Positions 15,000-21,237 of a stretch of DNA of 23,378 bases are shown one piece after another; positions within the stretch are counted from its first letter, which is position 1; every line of letters starts with the position of its first letter. The DNA is from a virus, in the IMG/VR virus record IMGVR_UViG_3300042525_000798, positions 1-23,378 of that record; one strand, given 5' to 3'. The notes below the pieces were generated by a model. That model worked only from the letters and a program-made list of their open reading frames with translations, did no database searches and was not told the DNA's origin. Made by a program: the position numbers and the translations under genes.

Positions 15000-15193
15000 C
15001 AGTCGTACTCCTTGATCACCATTCTTGAAATGGGAGTTGCCTCTATCAGGCTATGAGCGCGACGCTCTGCGTCGTCGACGGTGGTAAATGTCCCCCTGGG
15101 CTCCCACCAGAGCCAGCATCGCTCTTCCACATCGTATATGGGCACTCCTGCTTGCACAAAGGATGAACGCCTAACAATGCGAAAACGAGCCAT
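14999..15193 (-). CDS. Small hypothetical protein (64 aa)
   Basis: A 64-residue frame: MARFRIVRRSSFVQAGVPIY, then CWLWWEPRGTFTTVDDAE and RRAHSLIEATPISRMVIKEY. The layout of a Trp-rich strand, a turn with Gly, a Phe/Thr pair and a helix with Ala is shared with the small proteins at 17790-18002 and 23088-23243. The ATG is 2 bp after the tRNA-like sequence, so its transcript probably includes or follows that RNA. The stop shares a base with the phosphoesterase ATG. Function unknown. Confidence 0.6.
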   Translation of the reverse strand: MARFRIVRRSSFVQAGVPIYDVEERCWLWWEPRGTFTTVDDAERRAHSLIEATPISRMVIKEYD

Positions 15194-15194
15194 A

Positions 15195-15263
15195 GGGCGC
15201 TTCTGGGAATCGAACTCCAGGACTCTAGGCTATCTGCCTAGCGTGTGCCAACACTTAAGCGCA
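15195..15263 (-). tRNA. Degenerate tRNA or tRNA-like gene, possible tRNA-Ile(GAT)
   Basis: The minus strand folds into a reduced cloverleaf of 69 nt. Acceptor strands are TGCGCTT and AAGCGCC (6 of 7 pair), the D stem is GTGT/ACAC with a 4-nt loop TGGC, and the anticodon stem CTAGG/CCTAG is perfect with loop CAGATAG. A 4-nt variable region leads to a T arm with loop TTCGATT, where one bulged A interrupts the stem. By position the anticodon is GAT (Ile), but base 33 is A instead of the near-universal U. CCA is not encoded. The short D loop, A33 and bulge suggest either a decayed tRNA or a tRNA mimic. Confidence 0.5.
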
Positions 15264-15480
15264 AGTGACCCCCAGGTTTGAGCATTGTTAAGAGGCTTAG
15301 GGGGGCTGCAGGAGGCGATCAACTCCCCTGGCCTGCCGAGGCAGGACTTAGTTTACAAGCGCTGCGACCAGAAATTTCCAGTCCGTGCGCTGCTTGACAA
15401 TCGTAGCAAGAGATGGGCCAAGCGTGAACAGCCGCAAGCGGCTCAAACAGGGGCTTGGCCTCTGTCACAGACCACTATAG
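15264..15480 (-). ncRNA. Structured non-coding block upstream of the tRNA-like gene
   Basis: No convincing gene lies here. A long-range closing pair joins CCCC plus GTTTGAGC (15270-15273, 15276-15283) with GCTCAAAC plus GGGG (15441-15448, 15450-15453). Inside it TTGTTAAG (15285-15292) pairs with CTTGACAA (15393-15400), enclosing AGGGG/CCCCT, the hairpin CCTGC-CGAG-GCAGG (15332-15345) and AGCGC/GCGCT (15358-15362, 15387-15391). GGCCAAGC (15416-15423) pairs with GCTTGGCC (15453-15460), crossing the outer stem as a pseudoknot. The block ends 6 nt before the tRNA-like acceptor, so both may belong to one RNA. The strand is chosen from that link. Confidence 0.45.
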
Positions 15481-15504
15481 AGCAGACAAGTCGGAAAAGC
15501 CCAC

Positions 15505-16230
15505 TCAACCATAGGACGGTAAATTCAGCGCATTCGTTTCAAAAAACGCTGGCACTGTACTGGCACGAGTTTCTTGTAATTCTGGGGCTTTACCGCTGAG
15601 AAAAAGGCTATCACTTTGGCGAAGCCAAAAATCTTTGTCCAAGTATTTATTAGACGAAGAATCAAGCTTATCGTAAATCCACAGCGCCGTCATTTTTCTG
15701 AGCTTGTTCAGACTGCTGCTGTATTCCTCCCCAGACTCCTCCGCAATCTTGGTATTGCAAAACGAGTGGCATATTTCATCGCGAGAAATGTCACTAGCAA
15801 CAGTTCTCAACCCTTTGTCGCCATTGAAACGAAAGAATGGCAAAATTGTAAAAAACAAACTGCGTTCAATTGTTGCCACCTTGAGAATTGGATGGGCTGG
15901 ATGGTCGATCCATGCTTGGCGAATCCGAAAAGCTTCTTTTTCCGATTGCTCATTTGTGCCATGGGCAGCAGCAACGTAGTTGAGAGCTTCGTCATGACGC
16001 TCTTCGTCGGCCATATTGCTATGAATGGATTCAATAAGGCCGGGGCTATTGGGAAGTTCTCGCTCGAGGCCCTCAAGAAGCATGTCCTTCACAGGCAGTT
16101 CAAGGTGACGAATGGCAAGGGCGCGGAAAATCGTTTCCTCAGAACCTTCCACAAAATCACCTGTAGTGACAGGCACTGCTTGCCAAGGACGCTTGCGGGC
16201 AACTGCAGAAAAATAATCAAGAACTGCCAT
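15505..16230 (-). CDS. nrdB: Class I ribonucleotide reductase small subunit, compact and lacking the radical Tyr
   Basis: A 241-residue helical protein of the ferritin-like R2 family. Likely metal ligands are E44, E76 and H79 (DEERHD), E122 (ATIERSLFF), and E152 and H155 in SRDEICHSF; the R-D-E-x-x-H string is a hallmark of R2. W16 may start the radical path and Y240 lies at the C terminus. In most R2 proteins a Tyr follows the first His by four; here that residue is L83, so no ordinary tyrosyl radical can form. The chain is far shorter than the usual 320-390. ATG 16230 is used; the frame is open to a TTG at 16266. It follows nrdA with a terminator-like hairpin between. An aldehyde-deformylating-type diiron enzyme was considered but fits less well. 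Confidence 0.75.
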   Translation of the reverse strand: MAVLDYFSAVARKRPWQAVPVTTGDFVEGSEETIFRALAIRHLELPVKDMLLEGLERELPNSPGLIESIHSNMADEERHDEALNYVAAAHGTNEQSEKEAFRIRQAWIDHPAHPILKVATIERSLFFTILPFFRFNGDKGLRTVASDISRDEICHSFCNTKIAEESGEEYSSSLNKLRKMTALWIYDKLDSSSNKYLDKDFWLRQSDSLFLSGKAPELQETRASTVPAFFETNALNLPSYG

Positions 16231-16261
16231 GTGAAAAGAAGCAATGGTAAAAACAAAGGAC

Positions 16262-16289
16262 GACAAACAAGGGCAGCTAATGCTGCCCC
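16262..16289 (-). terminator. Rho-independent terminator after nrdA
   Basis: On the minus strand GGGCAGC-ATTA-GCTGCCC (16271-16288) is followed by TTGTTTGTC. It lies 18 bp after the nrdA stop and 41 bp before the nrdB start. It may partly separate the two subunits' expression. Confidence 0.6.
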
Positions 16290-16306
16290 ATTGTCTTAAA
16301 CGTGGC

Positions 16307-17737
16307 TCACTCTGCGCAGGCGCTACAGAAGCCAGCTTCCAAAGAACAAGCCTCAGGCTCGTCCAAGCTAAAGAAGTCGGCCAGACTCTCTCCCAAGTCT
16401 ACTCCAACATCGTCCTTGGCTTGTGTGCCTGATTGCACTTGCAGCGCATAGTAAATAGACGATTGAGGACTGGCAAGCCATTCGCGAAGAAAAGCTTCAT
16501 CACAAACGGTCATATCAGACCACCAGTTCATGGAATAGCCATGGAAAAGACCAGTGCGGCGCATCAGCTCAACAATGCCATCGGCTACTTTCTTAAATGC
16601 TTCCCAGCCCACTTGCTCTGCAATCTCCACTGGCCCGTATTCAAATCTTTCCACACCCATCGTCTCGCTATCACGGTCAATAATTTGGTCAATGGGAGGA
16701 GCGATTTCAGGAGCAGTCGTAAAGCCTCTAGAGTCCAAATACCTATAAGAGCATGAAGCAGTGGGGGCAACGGTAAAGGCACGTTCCATGCCATGCTCCC
16801 TGGCAATGTCCGCAGCACCAAGCAAGCCTAATTGGATGGCGGCTACGGCGTCGCCAGCACGTTGATCAGTCCAATGATGGCACCAAGGATGAGGATCCTC
16901 ATCAAGATAAGCTTCCAAAGCTTTGCCAAAATCTTCGTAGGAGATGTCATGAATGGAAAGGAAATTAGCTAAACCAAGAATGCCAAGCCCCACTTGCTTG
17001 TCAATGGAAGGCGAAAGGTATTCGCCAGTGTCGCCCACGCCAGTGGAAGGATGAAGCTCACACAGTTGCTTCATGCCATCCTTGAAAGCTTGCTCTACAT
17101 CATTGATGCCACAAGCACCGAGATTGACATGCTGTAGAAGACAAGTGCCACGATGAGGAAGATAAATCTCGAGGCAGACATTTCCACGCAAGCGTTCTCC
17201 TCTTTCGTTATAGCGAATCTTATTGAGCCAAATATCTCCGCTGGAAATGCCCTGGCATAATGCTTTGATGAATTCAGGCGAAGATTTATCAAGAAATTGC
17301 TCATCCACATCAATGCAGCGCTTTGCCCATGGAAATTCTGATCGCGGAGCAGTGATTAAATCAATGGCATCGGGATGGTCGTAGTCAAGATGTAAAACAA
17401 CAGCACCATTTTTGTACTTGCCACCACGACGCAGAATTTCATTGAGCGTGGAATAGATTTTGCCAAAGCTGAGTGGACCACTCGCAACAAGCCCTTTGCC
17501 ATTTTCTTGGCCTTTGGGACGCAAGTTGGAAAGATGCACTGCCACGCCAGCGCCATTACGAAGGCCATGGGAAACAAAGCGCCACGATTGCTCAATGCCA
17601 TCTGGCCCTTCCATTGAATCTTCCACGACGAACACCGTGCAACTCACGGCCAAGCGCCCCTCAGGATCATTTAACCAGCTCTCCACTCGTCCAGTTCGAG
17701 CAATCTTTTCGCACTTTGCGCTTTCTTTGAGCTTCAT
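16307..17737 (-). CDS. nrdA: Class I ribonucleotide reductase large subunit, compact
   Basis: A 476-residue protein that makes deoxynucleotides. Catalytic features, numbered from M1 at 17737: redox C33 (SCTVF), the radical triad N186, C188, E190 in NVCLEI, partner C199 (CLLQHVNLG), phosphate loop APTASCSY near 325-330, the tandem Tyr pair Y429-Y430 in SIYYALQ, and the C-terminal relay CSAC (C471, C474). The Tyr pair corresponds to Y730-Y731 of the E. coli class I enzyme, which pass the radical from the small subunit, so this is class I and not B12-dependent class II. The N-terminal ATP cone and about 200 more residues are missing. The frame is open to a GTG at 17776, but a terminator hairpin lies in that stretch. 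Short cyanophage enzymes have been misread as class II before. Confidence 0.85.
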   Translation of the reverse strand: MKLKESAKCEKIARTGRVESWLNDPEGRLAVSCTVFVVEDSMEGPDGIEQSWRFVSHGLRNGAGVAVHLSNLRPKGQENGKGLVASGPLSFGKIYSTLNEILRRGGKYKNGAVVLHLDYDHPDAIDLITAPRSEFPWAKRCIDVDEQFLDKSSPEFIKALCQGISSGDIWLNKIRYNERGERLRGNVCLEIYLPHRGTCLLQHVNLGACGINDVEQAFKDGMKQLCELHPSTGVGDTGEYLSPSIDKQVGLGILGLANFLSIHDISYEDFGKALEAYLDEDPHPWCHHWTDQRAGDAVAAIQLGLLGAADIAREHGMERAFTVAPTASCSYRYLDSRGFTTAPEIAPPIDQIIDRDSETMGVERFEYGPVEIAEQVGWEAFKKVADGIVELMRRTGLFHGYSMNWWSDMTVCDEAFLREWLASPQSSIYYALQVQSGTQAKDDVGVDLGESLADFFSLDEPEACSLEAGFCSACAE

Positions 17738-17741
17738 GAGA

Positions 17742-17764
17742 CAACAAAGCCCGCTTTGCGCGGG
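17742..17764 (-). terminator. Terminator-like hairpin before nrdA
   Basis: The minus strand reads CCCGC-GCAAA-GCGGG (17750-17764) followed by CTTTGTTGT. It lies after the stop of the small gene at 17790 and ends 5 bp before the nrdA ATG. It may terminate the upstream transcript or act as an attenuator. The T tract is imperfect. Confidence 0.45.
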
Positions 17765-17789
17765 CCGAACGAACACTCCTTACTGTAGC

Positions 17790-18002
17790 TCAGTCGCAAA
17801 GCCCTTCAGGATCACTTCCACTTTGCTGATCCCTAGCAAAAAGCAACGCTTCGCTTTTTGTACGGAAATAATACGGCTTACCTCCGTAAGCAATGAACCA
17901 TTGATAGCCAGGGCGACTGTGAACGGGCCAAAGCTTAATCGCTCCGGCCATGAAAGGCATTGGCAGATCATCTAGCATGGCACCAAAGCTTAATCCTTCC
18001 AC
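17790..18002 (-). CDS. Small hypothetical protein (up to 70 aa)
   Basis: A small frame whose informative part reads AIKLWPVHSRPGYQWFIAYG, then GKPYYFRTKSEALLFARDQ. It shares the pattern of Trp-containing strand, Gly turn, aromatic plus Thr and a helix with E-A with two other small proteins of this window. The start is uncertain: GTG 18002, or ATG 17978 (MLDDLPMPF). A GGAAGGA element lies 15 nt before the ATG, farther than usual. The stop is followed by a terminator-like hairpin and nrdA. Function unknown. Confidence 0.55.
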   Translation of the reverse strand: MEGLSFGAMLDDLPMPFMAGAIKLWPVHSRPGYQWFIAYGGKPYYFRTKSEALLFARDQQSGSDPEGLCD

Positions 18003-18069
18003 GCTATCAAAAGAAACAATGGGGGGAGAGTAGGATTGGCTACAAAGCTAGAAAATTAACAATCGCACA

Positions 18070-19038
18070 ATGTACATTGCCCTGTTGTTTTCTGGCCATA
18101 AGCGTAGCTTTATGAAGCATGCAGGACGATGGCGAGAACTAATTGATGCGCTCGAGGCTGATGGCGCCATTGTCAACTGCTTTTTCCATTCTTGGACGGT
18201 GGATTGTCAAGTGGAGCAACGAGGAAAGCAGCGCATTGAAGGCTCCTATGTGAAGGTGCCTTTGGAAGGCAAGCAAGAAATGATTGATGCGCTTCCTTTT
18301 AAGAACTATTGCTTTGAGGATGAAGAAAAAGCGGAAGCTCAATTAGTGCTGCCGGAACGAGCCTTTCTATTGGACAAACAAGCCGCAAAGAAGCACATTG
18401 GCATGCAGCTCTATTCCATGCAGCGCAGCTATGAGCAAATGATCCAATGGGAAAAAGAAAATGACATAGAGCATTCCACCATTGTTAAGCTTCGTTTTGA
18501 TATAGAACCTAAGCGCTGGGACAAAAGAGAATTTTTTCTTTCCGAAGACCCTCGCTTTGCTCGTTTGCTCATCGCCTCTAACGAAGCAGTGCATAAGCAT
18601 CCGGGAGGCGGAGGAGGTTGCTTGGCTTGCTGCGAGCAGCATCGTAAATGGTGGGAACAAAACTGGCGAGACAAAAGGAGCGAGGGGCCAGAGCCCGAAG
18701 ATGAACTATGGCAGCATGAAGGGGCTCATAGCAACGACATTTGCGACCTTTATGCCATTGGCAATCGTTTGACAATGGAAAGGTATATGACGGTGTATAG
18801 CAGAGCAACAAAGCTTTATTCGCCAGAATTATTTGAGAGCACTTTCAATTTTGTGAAAACCATTCTCAAAAAGCCCTTTAGTGTTTGCAGCGTGGATGAT
18901 CGTGATTTGCGCTTGGCATTGCGCAACAAGGACATGGAAGATCATCGCCTTGCCTGCTTCTATCCCGAACGTCTTCAGCGACTGAATTTAGAAGGCTTTA
19001 GCGTGCTGCATGCCGCTTCAATGTTCTATAGAGACTAA
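18070..19038 (+). CDS. Putative glycosyltransferase-like protein
   Basis: A 322-residue protein. It begins MYIALLFSGHKRSFMKHAGR, like phage and viral transferases that open with a short strand and a G-x-x-R motif. Residues about 117-143, from LYSMQRSYEQMIQWEKE to STIVKLRFDIEP, match the pattern in which an aromatic/Ser helix precedes a V-x-x-R-x-D strand, the acidic site of a GT-A-like fold. A Gly/Cys patch, GGGGGCLACCEQH, near 180-190 might bind metal. No membrane segment is seen. It is alone on the plus strand here; its 3' end overlaps the convergent gene by 4 bp. The transferase assignment rests on pattern only, and the substrate is unknown. Confidence 0.5.
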   Translation: MYIALLFSGHKRSFMKHAGRWRELIDALEADGAIVNCFFHSWTVDCQVEQRGKQRIEGSYVKVPLEGKQEMIDALPFKNYCFEDEEKAEAQLVLPERAFLLDKQAAKKHIGMQLYSMQRSYEQMIQWEKENDIEHSTIVKLRFDIEPKRWDKREFFLSEDPRFARLLIASNEAVHKHPGGGGGCLACCEQHRKWWEQNWRDKRSEGPEPEDELWQHEGAHSNDICDLYAIGNRLTMERYMTVYSRATKLYSPELFESTFNFVKTILKKPFSVCSVDDRDLRLALRNKDMEDHRLACFYPERLQRLNLEGFSVLHAASMFYRD

Positions 19039-19439
19039 TCTTGTTGATATTTCTCGACAAAATTTCTATTGATCAAAAAGGGTTCAAACAGGAGATCAAG
19101 CTGCTCTAGATCTTCTTCGTCTTCCATCATTTCTTCGCAAAGCCAGCAATGTACAAGAGTGAGAATTCTGTCTGTAGCTTGTAGCGAATCAATTTTCCTT
19201 TCTATCGCTTCTTCCACTACTGATGAACATTGCTCATGAATGCCTTTTGTAATGGTTTTCTTGCCATTGGCTTCTTCCATGGCGGCGTAATAACCAAAAG
19301 CAGCGGCAGTGGCTTTATCGGCACACCATTCAAAACCAGCAAAGCGCTTCTTCAGCTCAGAGAGGGAAGGTTCAGACATTTCAGGACACAGGGCGTATTT
19401 AGTGGCGAGGCGACACAGCTCCTCAAGAGAGTAAGTCAT
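19035..19439 (-). CDS. Hypothetical phage protein (134 aa)
   Basis: A 134-residue soluble, mainly helical and acidic protein: MTYSLEELCRLATKYALCPE at the start, FAGFEWCADKATAAAFGYYA in the middle, and EDLEQLDLLFEPFLINRNF near the end. No family is recognised. ATG 19439 shares a base with the preceding stop (TGATG), which is preferred over a GTG one codon upstream. It is the third gene of a minus-strand run of three. Its stop meets the convergent transferase gene. Confidence 0.6.
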   Translation of the reverse strand: MTYSLEELCRLATKYALCPEMSEPSLSELKKRFAGFEWCADKATAAAFGYYAAMEEANGKKTITKGIHEQCSSVVEEAIERKIDSLQATDRILTLVHCWLCEEMMEDEEDLEQLDLLFEPFLINRNFVEKYQQD

Positions 19440-19678
19440 CACCAGTCAGGGTAAAAAGAAGACAGGCTTGCTTCCCCATGATCAATGGAAAAGGAAAGGA
19501 GGTCAAATTGATAGCCATCGTATCTTGGAAAGCTGGTTTTGTAAAAGCTGGCCTTGGGCAGTTGCATAAGCTTCTCAAACACTGCTAGCACTTTGTTCTT
19601 ATAGCGCCTACTGGGCGTGTGGATGCGCCATACGGAACGCACTTCCGAAACCGTTTCAAAGGGGTCGTGGTAACTCAT
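19439..19678 (-). CDS. Hypothetical phage protein (79 aa)
   Basis: A 79-residue protein starting MSYHDPFETVSEVRSVWRIH and ending ASLSSFYPDW. A basic stretch (SRRYKNKVLAVFEKLMQL) in the middle could contact nucleic acid. It overlaps the upstream gene by 4 bp (ATGA) and the downstream one by 1 to 3 bp, so the three are read as one unit. No family is recognised. Confidence 0.6.
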   Translation of the reverse strand: MSYHDPFETVSEVRSVWRIHTPSRRYKNKVLAVFEKLMQLPKASFYKTSFPRYDGYQFDLLSFSIDHGEASLSSFYPDW

Positions 19679-20364
19679 AGCAAACCACCATACATGCTTT
19701 TAGCGCTTTTGCGTGGACGCGGCTCTTTAGGAACGTCTTCTGTTTCCTTCAAAAGTCTCTGTCCCTCGCTGGTGAGCGAAAACACTTTAGAAGTGGCAAT
19801 AGTGTCTTCCTTGACAAAGCCTTTATTCTTGCCTTCAGCGAGAACATTGTAGATAGTGCTTGCATTGTAAAGACCGTCATTAGCGGGATGGCGAATAATA
19901 TCCCGAGAGCAGCAATAGCTTCGTTGATCGTTAATAGCGGAAATAGCCCAGAGCACGTAGTCAGTGGCATTTTGAACGAAGCTTGGCAACTGCCCGGCTT
20001 CAATGTTCAGGCGACGACGCTCAGCGTGAGAAACGGACCATTCCGGCCATCGCAAATGATCGGCAATGGAAGAGGGAATAGCAGCTTTGAATGCTTCGCG
20101 TTGATTGTCAAGACTTTCCAAAAGGAGCACTTTCATTGCAGCAGAAAAAGCAAACCATTCTCCTTTGGCAATAGAAGGCCATTGACTTTTGAACTGACGC
20201 GCATCATCAACAAAACCAAAGGCAACCACTCGCAGGTCTTCAGGGCTGTGCGGCACCATCGTCTTAACTTGATTCATGGCTTCTTGCTGGTCTTGGCAAG
20301 GCACGAGCCTCACCTTACTTGGACTGTCGGCCCATGCCAGCACTAGCAAGCATTCCCTCTCCAT
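19675..20364 (-). CDS. Hypothetical protein with C-terminal winged-helix-like region
   Basis: A 229-residue protein. Residues about 40-85 run DLRVVAFGFVDDARQFKSQW to GEWFAFSAAMKVLLLE; the GEWF turn recalls the end of some GIY-YIG-like domains, but the GIY and YIG strands are not seen. Residues about 130-210 (DYVLWAISAINDQRSYCC, NASTIYNVLAEGKNKGFV, VFSLTSEGQRLL) have the helix-helix-strand rhythm of a winged helix, as in replication or regulatory proteins. The C terminus is basic (PRPRKSAKS). It is the first gene of a run of three and starts 117 bp from the large structured region. Function is uncertain; DNA binding is a reasonable guess. Confidence 0.6.
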   Translation of the reverse strand: MERECLLVLAWADSPSKVRLVPCQDQQEAMNQVKTMVPHSPEDLRVVAFGFVDDARQFKSQWPSIAKGEWFAFSAAMKVLLLESLDNQREAFKAAIPSSIADHLRWPEWSVSHAERRRLNIEAGQLPSFVQNATDYVLWAISAINDQRSYCCSRDIIRHPANDGLYNASTIYNVLAEGKNKGFVKEDTIATSKVFSLTSEGQRLLKETEDVPKEPRPRKSAKSMYGGLL

Positions 20365-20390
20365 GGTCCTTTTTCTGCAAACTTCCTCAA

Positions 20391-20419
20391 ATCATAGCGC
20401 ACTCTGACCCACAGTTCGA
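20391..20419 (-). promoter_or_regulatory. Possible promoter for the 20364-19035 run
   Basis: The minus strand has TCGAAC, a 17-nt spacer and TATGAT, ending 27 nt before the ATG at 20364. The -10 is good and the -35 poor (3 of 6). Confidence 0.25.
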
Positions 20420-20481
20420 TATATGATAGGCATATGGCGCAGCCTCGGCTGAAATCGTTACGCGCTGGTTCCAGCTCGTGC

Positions 20482-21076
20482 GATGGTTGTAAACCTTGCC
20501 GGCGGAAGGTCGCTTCGCGCAGAAGCTCCCCAAGAGCGCTCTGTCAAGCGACCTTCCTCCTGGCCCTCTCGAAAAGCTTTCATAAGCTCCCTTCGCAGAG
20601 GCCCGATACGCGCAGAAGCCCCCAAGGCGATTGTTCCAAGGGCCTCTTCTAACAACCATCTCCTAAACGACTTTCTTCTTCTGCTTAAATGCTCGTAAAT
20701 AGCCTCGAGCCGCTGAAAGTGTGCGCAGCAGCAATAGAAAAATGAAAATTAAGCAATAATTTATGCCATAACGACATTACTAAGAAAAATCTATGGGAAA
20801 GGCATTAATCTACGCCGCTTTGGGCGGCTTCTTCTCGTAAGCCTTTCCTTGGCGCGAACAATCTTAATGCGCTCACTCCAATGCATTGCAGACTAGATCG
20901 TTCGCGCAGTGCGCACTAGCTTTACAAGCACGTGCGTAAATTGCTGGAGTGGGTGTAAATATTGGGCGGAAAAAGTCGTTTGAAAATATCCCACCATCAA
21001 TTTTGGGATACCCCGCACCCCTGTAAAACTTTTTGCCGTGCTACTGCGCTGCAGCCAATCTACCACCAATCCGCCC
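20482..21076. ncRNA. Large structured element, candidate non-coding RNA
   Basis: The 870-bp gap 20365-21237 has no credible gene. From 20482 it is filled with stems. A first unit is closed by GATGGTTGT/ACAACCATC (20482-20490, 20652-20660) and encloses a 12-bp hairpin (20504-20515 with 20546-20557), AGCTT/AAGCT (20575-20588) and AGAGGCCC/GGGCCTCT (20597-20604, 20640-20647). A second holds GGAAAGGC/GCCTTTCC (20796-20803, 20841-20848) around GCCGC/GCGGC, and a 13-bp arm with one mismatch (20852-20864, 20895-20907) crossed by CACTCCA/TGGAGTG (20874-20880, 20945-20951). A third nests GGGCGGA, AAAAAGT and TATCCCA with their complements up to 21076. The strand is unknown. Size and style recall large phage RNAs such as GOLLD or ROOL, but identity is not shown. 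Confidence 0.55.
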
Positions 21077-21170
21077 CCAATTCTGTAGCCGTTGATACCA
21101 TTTTGTGGTTTGTAATGATTAGGAACGCTGGACAACCGGCAAATCTGGAGAATTTCCCCCTTGCCCAAGC

Positions 21171-21201
21171 AATAAAAAGACCCCGCCTATTGGCAGGGTC
21201 T
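21171..21201 (-). terminator. Rho-independent terminator of the gp88-family gene
   Basis: The minus strand reads AGACCCTGCC-AATA-GGCGGGGTCT (21178-21201), a 10-bp stem with one T-G pair and a 4-nt loop, followed by TTTTATT. It lies 37 bp after the gene's stop. It is the clearest terminator in the window. Confidence 0.8.
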
Positions 21202-21237
21202 GCGATCGATCGTCAACCTAAGGGTCCTGGAAGCCCA

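Noticed and set aside
15195-15480. tmRNA as the identity of the tRNA-like gene plus structured block
   Set aside because: A clear anticodon-type arm is present, and no tag reading frame or typical tmRNA 5' acceptor was found.
15264-15599. A 104-codon plus-strand frame starting at 15285
   Set aside because: It runs through the structured block and into the antisense of nrdB, with no protein-like pattern.
15505-16266. Aldehyde-deformylating oxygenase of cyanobacteria, which has similar length and two ExxH motifs
   Set aside because: The R-D-E-x-x-H string, the N-terminal Trp and linkage to nrdA favour a ribonucleotide reductase small subunit.
16307-17776. Reading the reductase as a B12-dependent class II enzyme because of its short length
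   Set aside because: The IYYALQ Tyr pair near the C terminus, the CSAC tail and an adjacent R2-like gene point to class I.
17738-17776. GTG 17776 as the nrdA start
   Set aside because: The AGGAG element lies only one base from it, and the stretch to ATG 17737 is a terminator-like hairpin.
20387-20698. Several overlapping frames of 65 to 90 codons on both strands
   Set aside because: They are Arg/Ser-rich, lack ribosome sites and coincide with the paired hairpins; RNA structure explains the sequence better.
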